Below are positions 37,295 to 46,660 of a stretch of DNA of 64,000 nt, one piece after another. The DNA comes from Gracilimonas mengyeensis (GTDB taxonomy: Bacteria > Bacteroidota > Rhodothermia > Balneolales > Balneolaceae). The position numbers and the translations under genes were made by a program. The DNA lies in NCBI RefSeq assembly GCF_900182705.1, contig NZ_FXTP01000001.1, positions 558,001-622,000 of the forward strand, read 5' to 3'. Positions within the stretch are counted from its first letter, which is position 1, and the number at the start of each line of letters is the position of its first letter. The notes below the pieces were generated by a model. That model was given only the letters and a program-made list of their open reading frames with translations. It made no database searches and was not told the DNA's origin.

Positions 37295-37403
37295 AATCCA
37301 TTGACCTTTATAATTTTACTTAACTTTTGTGATTTCAATTCAACAGGTCTCTCAACCTTGTATCAGCTGTTTTCCAGTCTTCGTTAAACGACCAAGTACG
37401 AGC

Positions 37404-38609
37404 CTATTGACTGTCTTCTCCTCCTGACCCTGCAGAGATGGTCTTATCCTGTCCGGCTCCCAGACCAAACAGCAACTGCAAAGCAGCCACGACCAAAAGC
37501 AAAATCAACGGAGGTGACCAGCTGTCAAACCAATCGTGCAAGGCGCCAAAGAGCGCCGGTCCGGCTGCTGCCACCAGGTAACCCACGGATTGAGACATCC
37601 CTGAAAGTCCAGTGGTGGTTTCTGAGTCCCAGGTACGCATCACCATGAACAAAAGCGCAAGTCCAAAGCTGCATCCCAGACTAAAGCCAATTAACACGGC
37701 CCATAGCGGAACAAAGGTGGTTCCAGGAATCAGGAATCCGGCAATACTGACCAATTCCATCAGGCAAACGCCCCAGACAATGCCTCGCTGGTCTGGCCTT
37801 TTTTCAGCATAAACAGGCAAAATGATAGTGCCCAATACACCGAAGGCCTGAGATAACGAAAGCATCCATCCAGCCTCGTTGGGGTTCATACCCTGGCTGA
37901 TTAAAATTTCCGGCAGCCAAGCCAACACCACATAAAACAGAAAAGACTGCAGACCCATAAAAAGTGAGATCTCCCATGCCAGCCGGGAACGGCCTAAAGT
38001 CTTCAGAGATTTACGAATACGTACACTTCTGTCGGGCCGGGTATGATGTTTTAACTGGGGAATCCAGAAAATGATCCCTATCACTGCAATCACAGCCCAA
38101 ATTCCCAAAGCATATCGCCATCCCAGGCCCAAATCCTCAGCAATGGGAACGCTGACTCCAGCAGCTATAGCAGCCCCCAATCCCATCAGGCTGGAATACA
38201 AACTGGTCATCCAGCCTTTACGATGAGGAAAATCCCTCTTTACCAGGCTGGGCAACAGCACATTACCCAATGCAATGCCCACACCCAATAACAGGGTTCC
38301 GCCAAAAAGCGCTGCAACAGGCACCAGTGAGCGTACGGCTATCCCAATTGTGATTAATCCTAAAGACATTCCCAGAGCTCCTTCAATGCCCCAACGGCGT
38401 GTAAACAACGGCGTGAGCATAGACAAGAACCCAAAACAAAGTAGCGGAAGTGTGGTTATCATGCCTACCGCGCCGTGTGAAAGTGCGGTAGATTGTTGAA
38501 TGGCGTTCGCCAAGGGCCCCACGGCTGCTAAGGGTGAGCGTAAGCTAAGAGCTATAAAAACTATGCCGGCTATGAGCGTTATCCGGCCAATAAGGGATTC
38601 TCGATACAT
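37404..38609 (-). CDS. MFS transporter, CynX/NimT type
   Basis: The 401-residue protein has about twelve hydrophobic helices and a short cytoplasmic loop in the middle (about 190-205). The opening LRSPLAAVGPLANAIQ and GVGIALGNVLLPSLVKRDFP are characteristic of the CynX/NimT (cyanate and nitroimidazole) branch of the major facilitator superfamily. Substrates of this branch are mostly unknown. It is monocistronic, 109 bases upstream of the MgtC-like gene on the same strand. Confidence 0.9.
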   Translation of the reverse strand: MYRESLIGRITLIAGIVFIALSLRSPLAAVGPLANAIQQSTALSHGAVGMITTLPLLCFGFLSMLTPLFTRRWGIEGALGMSLGLITIGIAVRSLVPVAALFGGTLLLGVGIALGNVLLPSLVKRDFPHRKGWMTSLYSSLMGLGAAIAAGVSVPIAEDLGLGWRYALGIWAVIAVIGIIFWIPQLKHHTRPDRSVRIRKSLKTLGRSRLAWEISLFMGLQSFLFYVVLAWLPEILISQGMNPNEAGWMLSLSQAFGVLGTIILPVYAEKRPDQRGIVWGVCLMELVSIAGFLIPGTTFVPLWAVLIGFSLGCSFGLALLFMVMRTWDSETTTGLSGMSQSVGYLVAAAGPALFGALHDWFDSWSPPLILLLVVAALQLLFGLGAGQDKTISAGSGGEDSQ

Positions 38610-38716
38610 TAAAAACTTCTATCCAGTTCTGAGTATTAAAACGGGTAAAGTACCGGTGTTTGGACTTAATTACAGGGATTGATTTGTAAGGGATGTGTTA
38701 ATGATCTTTGGCTACA

Positions 38717-38835
38717 GGACCCTTTCTCTGTCTCTTTCCCTAGCGGACAAAATCCGCCTGGGCAAAAGGACTCCCGGATGAGCTCACAATCCGTTTTCGT
38801 TATTTGGGCATTGGTCATTTTCCCTTTTCATGATG
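38717..38835 (+). repeat. Intergenic repeat, family B copy 3
   Basis: GACCCTTTCTCTGTCTCTTT, then AGCGGACAAAATCCGCCTGG, then AAAAGGACT, with GGGCATTGGTCATTTTCCC at the end. It is the best match to copies at 36629 and 30175 (inverted). The remainder of the 523-base spacer (38610-39132) has an AACGCACTTGCGCGTT palindrome near 38880 and an AT-rich promoter region for the next gene. Confidence 0.68.
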
Positions 38836-39132
38836 ATGCTTGCAAACCGTATCAGAACTCATACACGGGTCTCCTTACTTAACGCACTTGCGCGTTAGTG
38901 ATTGAACAAAGATTGGTCTACTTGCGAAGGCACCTTAGTTTTTGCCTGGCTGTAGATATTCCTCCCCAAAAATGCAGCAAAATCCGTATTTAGATGTTGT
39001 ATTAATACTCTTTTTTCTTGACGGTATGGCATCCGAATTATATTTTAGTTTTATTAAAAAACGTTAATAATAGGTTTCGTGTTCTTAAATAGTATAGATA
39101 AAAAATAATCGGTCGCAATTAAATAAGTTGGT

Positions 39133-40587
39133 ATGCCTGAGACATTTAATGTGTTATTGGTCGAGGATAATGAAAAACATCAGATTATTATCCAGCATGA
39201 ACTGGATAAAGTAGATCTGGATATTGACTGTACCTGTCTTTTTTTAAAAGAAGATTTTATTGAGCATTTATCTTCACAACCTGTTGATTTGATCATCTCC
39301 GATTTTAAGTTGCCTAACTTTAGTGGTATGGAAGCCCTAAAGATGAAGAAAGAGCTAAAACCGGAAATACCTTTCATTTTTATTTCTGGTATGATGGGGG
39401 AAGATTTAGCCGTTGAAGCTATGCTGGCTGGGGCTTCAGATTATGTAATGAAGGAGGACATGCGCCGGCTAAACCCTGCGGTTAAACGTGAATTGCAACA
39501 TCATTACAAGCAGGCCCAGAATCAGAAAAAACTGGCTGAGACGGAAGAAAAGTATAAGTCGCTGGTCCATTCTCTGGATGCCATTGTATGGGAAGCGGAT
39601 GTTGATCCCCTCAGGCTTACGTTCATAAGTCCAAAATTTGAGCCTATTCTTGGATTTAATCATGTAGAATGGAATTCTGGTAATCGCTTCTGGTTGGACA
39701 AAGTACATCCAGATGACTATGGAGAAGTGAAAGATTTCTATGAAAAAGCTTCTTCAGCCGAGGGGGACTATCAACATGAGTTCAGGTTTATAAGGCAAGA
39801 TGGAAAAGTTGTTTGGTTGATGGATTCTGTAACTACTTTATGGGTACAGGATTCGCTTAAAATGCGCGGACTGATAATAGATACCAGCGTTCAGCACCAG
39901 CGGGAAGAAAAACTTAAAGAGGCGCTGAAAGAGAAGAAAAGCCTGCTTTCTGAAGTCCATCATCGCGTTAAAAATAACCTGGCTGTTATTTCCGGAATGA
40001 TGCAGCTGCAATATTTCAGTGAATCAAATCCCGAGGTACAAGAAAAGTTATTATCCAGTGTGGGACGAATTAAAACCATGGCACTAATCCATGAGATTCT
40101 TTATCACTCTGAAAGTTTTGGTAAACTCGATGCCGGATCTCACCTCCGGGATATTGTAGACTTGTCTAAAGATCATGCGAATTTTGAATCCTACAATATT
40201 TCTATTCAATCCGAACGCATTTATTTAAATATTAATCAAGCCGTCCCCTTTTTCCTGATTGTTCATGAAGTGATTGATAATACATTTCAACACGCCGTCC
40301 CCAACTCTGCAAACCATACAATTGATATTCATATCAAAACCAATAAACAACAGGTAAATCTGCAGATTACTGATTCAGGAAATCAACATAGTGTGGACTT
40401 GCCACATGATTTCTTAGAGAATGATTTATCCGAATCTGGACTTGGTATAACTATTATCAAAGAATTAACACGGCAGTTATGCGGTAACTGTTCCTATTCT
40501 GCCACTCAAGACGGTACCACTTTTAGCTTAGCGTTTGCTAAAGAAGACCAGCAAAAGGGCAGTACGGCCAATAGTCTGGTATTGTAG
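39133..40587 (+). CDS. Receiver-PAS-histidine kinase (HisKA_2 type)
   Basis: This is a 484-residue cytoplasmic signalling protein. An N-terminal receiver domain (1-125) has the acidic pair in LLVEDNEK and the phospho-acceptor Asp in LIISDFKLPNFSG. A PAS domain follows (about 145-265), then a HisKA_2 kinase with EVHHRVKNNLAVISGMMQLQ and a HATPase core ending GLGITIIKELTRQL. HisKA_2 kinases often serve general stress or light signalling. Having the receiver at the N-terminus means it is itself a phosphorelay target. No partner gene is adjacent. Confidence 0.93.
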   Translation: MPETFNVLLVEDNEKHQIIIQHELDKVDLDIDCTCLFLKEDFIEHLSSQPVDLIISDFKLPNFSGMEALKMKKELKPEIPFIFISGMMGEDLAVEAMLAGASDYVMKEDMRRLNPAVKRELQHHYKQAQNQKKLAETEEKYKSLVHSLDAIVWEADVDPLRLTFISPKFEPILGFNHVEWNSGNRFWLDKVHPDDYGEVKDFYEKASSAEGDYQHEFRFIRQDGKVVWLMDSVTTLWVQDSLKMRGLIIDTSVQHQREEKLKEALKEKKSLLSEVHHRVKNNLAVISGMMQLQYFSESNPEVQEKLLSSVGRIKTMALIHEILYHSESFGKLDAGSHLRDIVDLSKDHANFESYNISIQSERIYLNINQAVPFFLIVHEVIDNTFQHAVPNSANHTIDIHIKTNKQQVNLQITDSGNQHSVDLPHDFLENDLSESGLGITIIKELTRQLCGNCSYSATQDGTTFSLAFAKEDQQKGSTANSLVL

Positions 40588-40620
40588 AAAAATTAGTTAA
40601 CGTCAGTTCAATATAAAACT

Positions 40621-40758
40621 CGTCATTGCGAGTCCCGACGCTTAGGGAAGCAAATACCGGGCCTGTGGCGCACACTTGTGTAGGTAGCAATCTTCCGGAT
40701 AATGCCTATGAGCTTTGTTCGGAGATCGCTTTGTTCCCGATTTCTCGGGACGATGACC
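40621..40758. repeat. CGTCATTGCGAG-type intergenic repeat, family E copy 1
   Basis: It begins CGTCATTGCGAGTCCCGACG and ends TCTCGGGACGATGACC, forming an imperfect long palindrome. Short inverted GTTCAATATAA/GTTCGATATAA ends lie outside, at 40610 and 40785. A related unit is at 52432-52606. It has no coding content and lies between two convergent kinase genes. Confidence 0.65.
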
Positions 40759-40803
40759 AGCCTATTTTTACATCATTCTTATATCGAACTCACATTAGTT
40801 AGT

Positions 40804-41988
40804 TTAATAATGTGCCTTTGCATGCTTTAAGGTTTTTGCATCCTCCGGAGAAGGAACGGGAATGGTAAGAGTAATGGTAGTACCCTCGCCGAGTTTACTT
40901 ACTACTTCCAGCTTGCAATTATGAATTTTTGCCAGCTGGTGGGATAACATCAATCCAAATCCGCTGCCATTCTTATTGATTTCATTTTTGTTTCTGGGAT
41001 GAAATTTTGAAGAGAAAAGAGAATCAATTGTTTCTTCATCCATTCCTATGCCATAATCGGTAACAGCAATCGTATAAGCCGCTTCCCCTTCCTGCAAGCT
41101 GATGTCGATGTCAGCCCCCGGTTCACTAAATTTTATAGCGTTAGATAAAATATTACGCAGGATGGTAGCTATATATCTTTCATCAACAAATATTGGATGT
41201 TCCTGCTCATACTTCAGGTTTATATTCATATCCTTTTTAGTCAGCTGGTATTCCATCAACTCCAGTACATTGTTTATAAGCTTAACAGAGCTAACTTCCT
41301 CCTTTTGTACCATCAATTCACCGGATTGCATTCGTGCCCAGTTCAGTAAATCCGAAAGCAACATCCATACATCCTTGGAAGACTGATGAATCATACTTAT
41401 GAACTTTCCAATCTTGGGATCAGGCTCGCTTTTCTCAAAGTCTTCCAACAATATCCTGGTAAGCCCGGTAATGCCATTTAATGGCCCCCTGAGATCGTGC
41501 CCAATCACCGCATACAATCTATCACGGGTAGCTATGAGATCCTCCAGCTGGTTATTCTGCTTCCGGAGTTGGTCTTTGGCCATTTTCAGGGATACGTGGG
41601 TTTCAACCCTGGCCAGTAACTCACTACTGTTAAAAGGTTTGGTTACATAATCAGCCCCGCCCAGTTCAAGGCCGAAGTTAATATTTTCCTGTTCCGCTTT
41701 AGCAGTCAAAAAGATTACGGGTATTTCGGCCAGATCAGGATCTCCCTTTAGTTCTTTACAGACTTCAAAACCGTCTTTTTCCGGCATCATCACGTCCAGT
41801 AGAATAAGATCCGGTTTCAAGTTTCTTACACTACTTAGCACCTGTAACGGGTCGTTCAAAGCTGCAATTTTATAACCCTCATCCCGCAGGGTGGTACCAA
41901 GCAGTTGCAAATTCTTGGGGATATCATCCACAATCAAGATCAGCGGGGTTTTATCTGGTTCTAACTCCATCATCTGTTTCTCATTCAT
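40804..41988 (-). CDS. Response regulator-histidine kinase hybrid
   Basis: The 394-residue protein has a receiver domain (about 14-130; LILIVDDIPKN, phospho-acceptor in LILLDVMMPEKDG, late YVTKPF). A HisKA dimerisation helix carries histidine in AVIGHDLRGPLNGITGL (about residue 165), and a HATPase domain ends in GSGFGLMLSHQLAKIH. It has no membrane segment, so it is a soluble relay kinase. Its start is 3 bases after the stop of the 1285-residue kinase, so the two are almost certainly one operon. The receiver is a candidate for phosphorylation by that kinase. Confidence 0.95.
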   Translation of the reverse strand: MNEKQMMELEPDKTPLILIVDDIPKNLQLLGTTLRDEGYKIAALNDPLQVLSSVRNLKPDLILLDVMMPEKDGFEVCKELKGDPDLAEIPVIFLTAKAEQENINFGLELGGADYVTKPFNSSELLARVETHVSLKMAKDQLRKQNNQLEDLIATRDRLYAVIGHDLRGPLNGITGLTRILLEDFEKSEPDPKIGKFISMIHQSSKDVWMLLSDLLNWARMQSGELMVQKEEVSSVKLINNVLELMEYQLTKKDMNINLKYEQEHPIFVDERYIATILRNILSNAIKFSEPGADIDISLQEGEAAYTIAVTDYGIGMDEETIDSLFSSKFHPRNKNEINKNGSGFGLMLSHQLAKIHNCKLEVVSKLGEGTTITLTIPVPSPEDAKTLKHAKAHY

Positions 41989-41991
41989 TAA

Positions 41992-44900
41992 TTAAGAAAG
42001 TTCTTTGCTTAATTTTTCATCGAATCTTTCAAACGTTTCAAGCAAGTGCTGAATGTGTTTCGTATCAAACACCTGAGCTGCACCTAAAAGTTCTGCTGCA
42101 AACAAACTTAATGAGGTAATATTAAGCTCATCGCCGATTGATAATATACTTTCTGCAAATGCCTCACATTCATCTATAAGAATTGCGTTGCGGTTTAACT
42201 GATTAAAAGGAAGATGTATTTTCTCTTCCCAAACTTTTTGCAATTGTTCTGTTTGTCGACTTGTCAATTTTTCCTCTCCCAAGGGTATGTTATCCTCTTT
42301 TTCTTTTTGGGTTTCCCCCACACTCAGTTGTCCACTGCTTTCTGCGCTATAGCCCAAAAAGCCGCCTATCTCCAGCAATAATTCCCGCTGGGTAACCGGT
42401 TTTCTTAAAAACCCATTAAAACCTTGTTCACGTGCTATCTCTTTATAAGTATTGAACCCAGAAGCGGTCAATGCTACCACTACTGCTTCTTTATTTTCTT
42501 GTTTGATGAGCTTTAGAGCCTCCAACCCATTCATACCGGGCATCTTAATATCCATCAGTATGAGATCAAATTCATACTGAGAACACAGGGCTACTGCCTC
42601 ACTGCCCGATTCCGCTTCTATTATTTCCAGCGGTTGATCTGTAAGATACTCAGCCACAAGATCCCGATTCACTTTTATGTCATCAGCTATCAGGATTCTT
42701 CCGGGATTAAGTTTTATATCTTTGGCAGAATGTATATCCGCCTCATAAACGGGGACCACCGACGAAACCACGACATTATTTATGGCAAGAGTAAAAGTAC
42801 TTCCCTCACCAAGTGTGCTTTTTACCGTAATTTCACCGTCCATTTTCTCAGCAAGGTTTTTACTAATAGAGAGCCCAAGACCGGTACCCCCAAAACGATT
42901 TGAAATCTCCCTACCCTCTTGTTCAAAAGCATTAAAAATACGGTCCAGCTTTTCTTCTTTAATACCAATACCGGTATCGGTTATTGCAATAGACAGATCC
43001 ACACTACTGGCATCTATTTCTTCCATATCGGCCGTAACATTGATTTTCACACTACCCTCTTCTGTGAATTTGACCGCGTTGCCAATCAAGTTGAATAGGA
43101 TTTGCTGTACATGACCGTCATCCATCAGTAAAGATTCCGGAATGGTATCATCAACCTCCAGCTCCAGCCCCAAACCTTTTTGATCGGCTTTCACCGAGAA
43201 AGTATCCACAACCTCTTTCACCACTCTGCTTACATTCGTGGGCACTAATTGGATTTCTTCCGCTCCGGCTTCAATTTTTGACAAATCAAGAATATCGTTA
43301 ATGAGTTTAAGCAACAGCTTGCCACTGCTGGCAATATTCTCAAGATACTGTTTCTCCTTAGGGGTACTGGCCGTTTTTTCCAATAGTTCAGTAAAGCCAA
43401 GAATAGAGTTCATAGGGGTACGAATTTCATGGCTGATATTTGCCACAAACTGGCTTTTAGCCTGGTTGGCAAGTTCAGCTTCCTCTTTTGCCTGGACTAA
43501 TTTGTTCTCCATTTCCTTACGGTCAGTCAAATCCTGGAACACGCCTACCATCTTAGTAACTTCGCCTTTGGCATTGGTTTTTACCGAACCAATTGCACGC
43601 ACCCATTTATGGTTTCCTTTTGCAGATACAAATGGTAGCTCCAAATCCCATCCTTCTTTTGTTTCTATGGAACGATTTATAGCTTTGGTTATGGTCTCAC
43701 GCGCCTTGCCATGATAATAGCTGATTCCATCCGCTACTTTTACAGGAGTTCCAACAGGAATTTCATGAATATGGTATACCTCATCACTCCAAAATAAATC
43801 TCCACTCTGAACATCAAATTCCCAGCCGCCTACATTGGCCATACCCTGGGCACTATTTAGTAGTCTTTCCAGCCTTTTTTGTTCAGTCACATCCTGAAAG
43901 GTACCTCTCAGTTTGTATACTTTATCATCTTCAACCACAGCTTTACCAATGGCTCTAACCATTCTCTCATTTCCTTTGGCCGTTACAAAAGGCAGCGTTA
44001 AATCGTATGGTTTACGAGTTTCAATGGTTTTCTCGATACATCGCTGAATTTTCTCTTTTGCTTCTCCGGGGAAAAAACTCAACCCCTCTTCTACTTTTAA
44101 ATCCTTGCCTATAGGTAGTTCGTGTATACGATATACCTCATCGGTCCAGAATAATTCACCGGATTCCAGAGTATATTCCCAGCCTCCTACATTGGCCATA
44201 ATTTGCGAATCATCAAATAGTTCGGCTGTGGTTTCCTGTCGGGTTACATCCTGCAGAGCACCTACCAATTTCTTCGCCTCCCCATTTTCCCATAGGGCCT
44301 CGCCGATTATACGAACCGTTTTATATGTTCCTTCCGATGTTTTAAGATTCGCTTTTAGATCAAAGCTTTCATTCTCAAGCATTGCTTTCCTAAAAGCTTC
44401 TTCAATCTTCTTCTTTGAATCTTTGGAAAAAAAGGTGATACCATTCTCATAATGAATATCTGAACCCGGTGGCATACCAAAAATACTGCGTACTTCATCG
44501 GTTACCTGCATCATGTTTTCTGTTAAATCCCACTCCCAACCACCTACAAGGGCAAGTGTTCTGGATTTTTTGTGCAGCAACTCAATATTTTTCCGGGGCG
44601 TGATGTTTCGCGATGTCGTTTGAAGGTGTACAATCTCCCCCTCATCATTGGTGATAATTTCCGTGGAGGTATCAAACCAAAGATAGCTTCCTTGTTTGTC
44701 CCTGATTCGGTATTCGAAAGATTTGGTAGGATTCTTTTCAAGTGCCTTTTGATGAGACTCGCTTTGAATTCTTTCTAAATCATCGGGATGAAACAATTCG
44801 TAGGGGGAAGTGCCTAAAAGCTCTTCAGGGGCATATCCTAAAATTTTATTTACTGAAGGAGACACATATTCATAGGTTCCATCCGGCTTGTGCAAGGCAA

Positions 44901-45849
44901 TCATGTCGGAAGTATTTTCCGCTACCAGCTGAAAATGTTCTCTGCTTTCTCTTAGCTCTTCTTCAATTTTCTCACGTTCCAGTATTACTCCCAGCCAGTC
45001 TGATATTAACTGTATGATATCCCTGTCTGCAGTACTGAATCCGTCATTGGGCTGGGTTGAAGAAAAATTCAACGTTCCATATAGCTCTCCTTTCACATAG
45101 ATAGGGATACCAATGTAAGACTCCAGTTTGAAGAATTCATAACAGGGATGATGAGCGTGCTCTGATTCTCCCATATTGGATATGTCCAACACATCGTCTT
45201 TCTCGACGGTAATATGACAATAGGTGTTTCTAAAATCGAAACGCATATCGGTTTCAAGCTCACTGTCTTCCGGGTAATAATGGCGCACATAGTAGCTATC
45301 GTCGATAATCTGGCTTACGATCCCTACTTCCGTGCCAAGCAAATTATTTGTGAGCTGCAAAGTTTGTTGTATCTGCTTTTGAAGATCAAAACTTTCCTGA
45401 TGCAAAATTTTTACCAAAAGTTCCAGCCGATCGTTCAAATGGGTCAGGCTATCTTCTTGCTTTTTAAAGATTGTCTTATCGTAGATTAGTCCCAGGTAGC
45501 CTAACACCTCATCTTTACTGCTAGTAACAATTTTACCTACTGTTTCTCCGGTAAATACTTCCCCCGACTTTCTTCTGTAGTCCTTTTCATAATGCGAAAC
45601 CTTTTTTGACGGCTCCGGCTTAAACACTTTATGGGTATCCAGGAAATCTTCTTCACTTGCATAAATAAATTGCGTGGTTTTGCCACGGGCTTCATCCAGG
45701 GTATATCCAAATATATCAGTAAATGCCTGATTTACAGCGATAATTTCCCTTTTGGGATTGGCAAGCACGGCTGCATCCGGCAGGATTCTAAAAATGGACC
45801 ACAAGAACTCCTTGTCCAAGTATTCCAAAGTACTTTTTTTGTTGCTCAT
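41992..45849 (-). CDS. Multi-PAS/GAF hybrid sensor histidine kinase
   Basis: This is a 1285-residue soluble protein. Domain order: PAS (10-130), GAF (about 150-300), PAS (305-425), three further similar PAS modules each starting with GGWEW/Y/F (about 430-790), HisKA with FVANISHEIRTPMNS (about 825), HATPase, receiver (phospho-acceptor in LILMDIKMPGMNG), and a helical C-terminal domain. That last domain resembles the histidine-phosphotransfer fold but I see no HxLKG-type histidine. The three tandem PAS modules look like internal duplications. A sigma-28-type promoter 43 bases upstream suggests expression with motility genes. Confidence 0.94.
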   Translation of the reverse strand: MSNKKSTLEYLDKEFLWSIFRILPDAAVLANPKREIIAVNQAFTDIFGYTLDEARGKTTQFIYASEEDFLDTHKVFKPEPSKKVSHYEKDYRRKSGEVFTGETVGKIVTSSKDEVLGYLGLIYDKTIFKKQEDSLTHLNDRLELLVKILHQESFDLQKQIQQTLQLTNNLLGTEVGIVSQIIDDSYYVRHYYPEDSELETDMRFDFRNTYCHITVEKDDVLDISNMGESEHAHHPCYEFFKLESYIGIPIYVKGELYGTLNFSSTQPNDGFSTADRDIIQLISDWLGVILEREKIEEELRESREHFQLVAENTSDMIALHKPDGTYEYVSPSVNKILGYAPEELLGTSPYELFHPDDLERIQSESHQKALEKNPTKSFEYRIRDKQGSYLWFDTSTEIITNDEGEIVHLQTTSRNITPRKNIELLHKKSRTLALVGGWEWDLTENMMQVTDEVRSIFGMPPGSDIHYENGITFFSKDSKKKIEEAFRKAMLENESFDLKANLKTSEGTYKTVRIIGEALWENGEAKKLVGALQDVTRQETTAELFDDSQIMANVGGWEYTLESGELFWTDEVYRIHELPIGKDLKVEEGLSFFPGEAKEKIQRCIEKTIETRKPYDLTLPFVTAKGNERMVRAIGKAVVEDDKVYKLRGTFQDVTEQKRLERLLNSAQGMANVGGWEFDVQSGDLFWSDEVYHIHEIPVGTPVKVADGISYYHGKARETITKAINRSIETKEGWDLELPFVSAKGNHKWVRAIGSVKTNAKGEVTKMVGVFQDLTDRKEMENKLVQAKEEAELANQAKSQFVANISHEIRTPMNSILGFTELLEKTASTPKEKQYLENIASSGKLLLKLINDILDLSKIEAGAEEIQLVPTNVSRVVKEVVDTFSVKADQKGLGLELEVDDTIPESLLMDDGHVQQILFNLIGNAVKFTEEGSVKINVTADMEEIDASSVDLSIAITDTGIGIKEEKLDRIFNAFEQEGREISNRFGGTGLGLSISKNLAEKMDGEITVKSTLGEGSTFTLAINNVVVSSVVPVYEADIHSAKDIKLNPGRILIADDIKVNRDLVAEYLTDQPLEIIEAESGSEAVALCSQYEFDLILMDIKMPGMNGLEALKLIKQENKEAVVVALTASGFNTYKEIAREQGFNGFLRKPVTQRELLLEIGGFLGYSAESSGQLSVGETQKEKEDNIPLGEEKLTSRQTEQLQKVWEEKIHLPFNQLNRNAILIDECEAFAESILSIGDELNITSLSLFAAELLGAAQVFDTKHIQHLLETFERFDEKLSKELS

Positions 45850-45891
45850 AGGACCTGATACTTGTTCAACCTAATATTTGATATTGCCTCT

Positions 45892-45918
45892 TTATCGGAA
45901 ATCATTTTAGTTTCCTTA
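45892..45918 (-). promoter_or_regulatory. Sigma-28-type promoter of the hybrid kinase operon
   Basis: On the minus strand: TAAGGAAA (45918-45911), 11 bases, TCCGATAA (45899-45892). The -35 core TAAG is the same as in the barrel cassettes and the -10 matches in seven of eight positions. The rest of the 322-base divergent spacer (45850-46171) is AT-rich with no gene seen. Confidence 0.62.
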
Positions 45919-46171
45919 AAGCTTTTTTTCGATAGTTCAGAAATAACTCCCCTACCCTCTCTATAACTATCTTTGAAAATACTTGCTATCAATACAGGCT
46001 ACTGATTATCGCTAATGTATAAATCCACAACTACAACACAAAAAATTGAACAACCAATTTGTTTTTTAGCCTCTTTTCATTGTTAGAATTATCTCAGAAA
46101 TTCTCTTTGTATCAGATGAAACTTTTGTTGAACCAATCCTTATTGCATCCAAAATCAACATTTTATATCGC

Positions 46172-46606
46172 ATGACTCTCCGCGAATACATTAAGAAAAG
46201 AAATGGTCTTCCGCTCGGTGCTTCCGGCTCATTAAAAGCTATGCTGAGGCGATCCCTTGGTGCGTCTTCACCACGACAGTTTTGGCAGTACTGGAATCCA
46301 ATCTTCGGTTATTACCTTGGCAAATATGTGCATGGGCATGTCAGAAAAGTGTTGCCCTCTTCTCTTTCCCTGCTTATCACTTTTGTAGTTAGCGGGTTGA
46401 TACATGACCTGGTTACCTTTGCAGTAAGTGGCTCTACTTCTTTCTTTTTTGGGATCTGGTTTTTATTCCTTGCCCTGGGCCTGCTTGCCGGTGAACTATT
46501 CAATTGGGACCTATCCAAACTCTCTCTTCCTGGACGGATGGTGGTCAACATAGCATACCTGTCAGGCTTTTTCGTACTCAGCTTTGCATTGGTTTATGGA
46601 TTTTGA
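46172..46606 (+). CDS. Short MBOAT-like acyltransferase-related membrane protein
   Basis: The 144-residue protein has about three membrane helices. The segment SLGASSPRQFWQYWNPIFGYYLG followed by VVSGLIHDLVTF resembles the central region of membrane-bound O-acyltransferases, whose conserved histidine is in the SGLIHDL position. Whole MBOAT proteins have 8-11 helices, so this is either a minimal stand-alone family or a fragment. The frame is clean, with no sign of decay on either side. Substrate and activity unknown. Confidence 0.65.
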   Translation: MTLREYIKKRNGLPLGASGSLKAMLRRSLGASSPRQFWQYWNPIFGYYLGKYVHGHVRKVLPSSLSLLITFVVSGLIHDLVTFAVSGSTSFFFGIWFLFLALGLLAGELFNWDLSKLSLPGRMVVNIAYLSGFFVLSFALVYGF

Positions 46607-46660
46607 AATTCCACGTAACAGGATTACAACTGTGCACTCAATTCCATAAAACAAAGGGTT

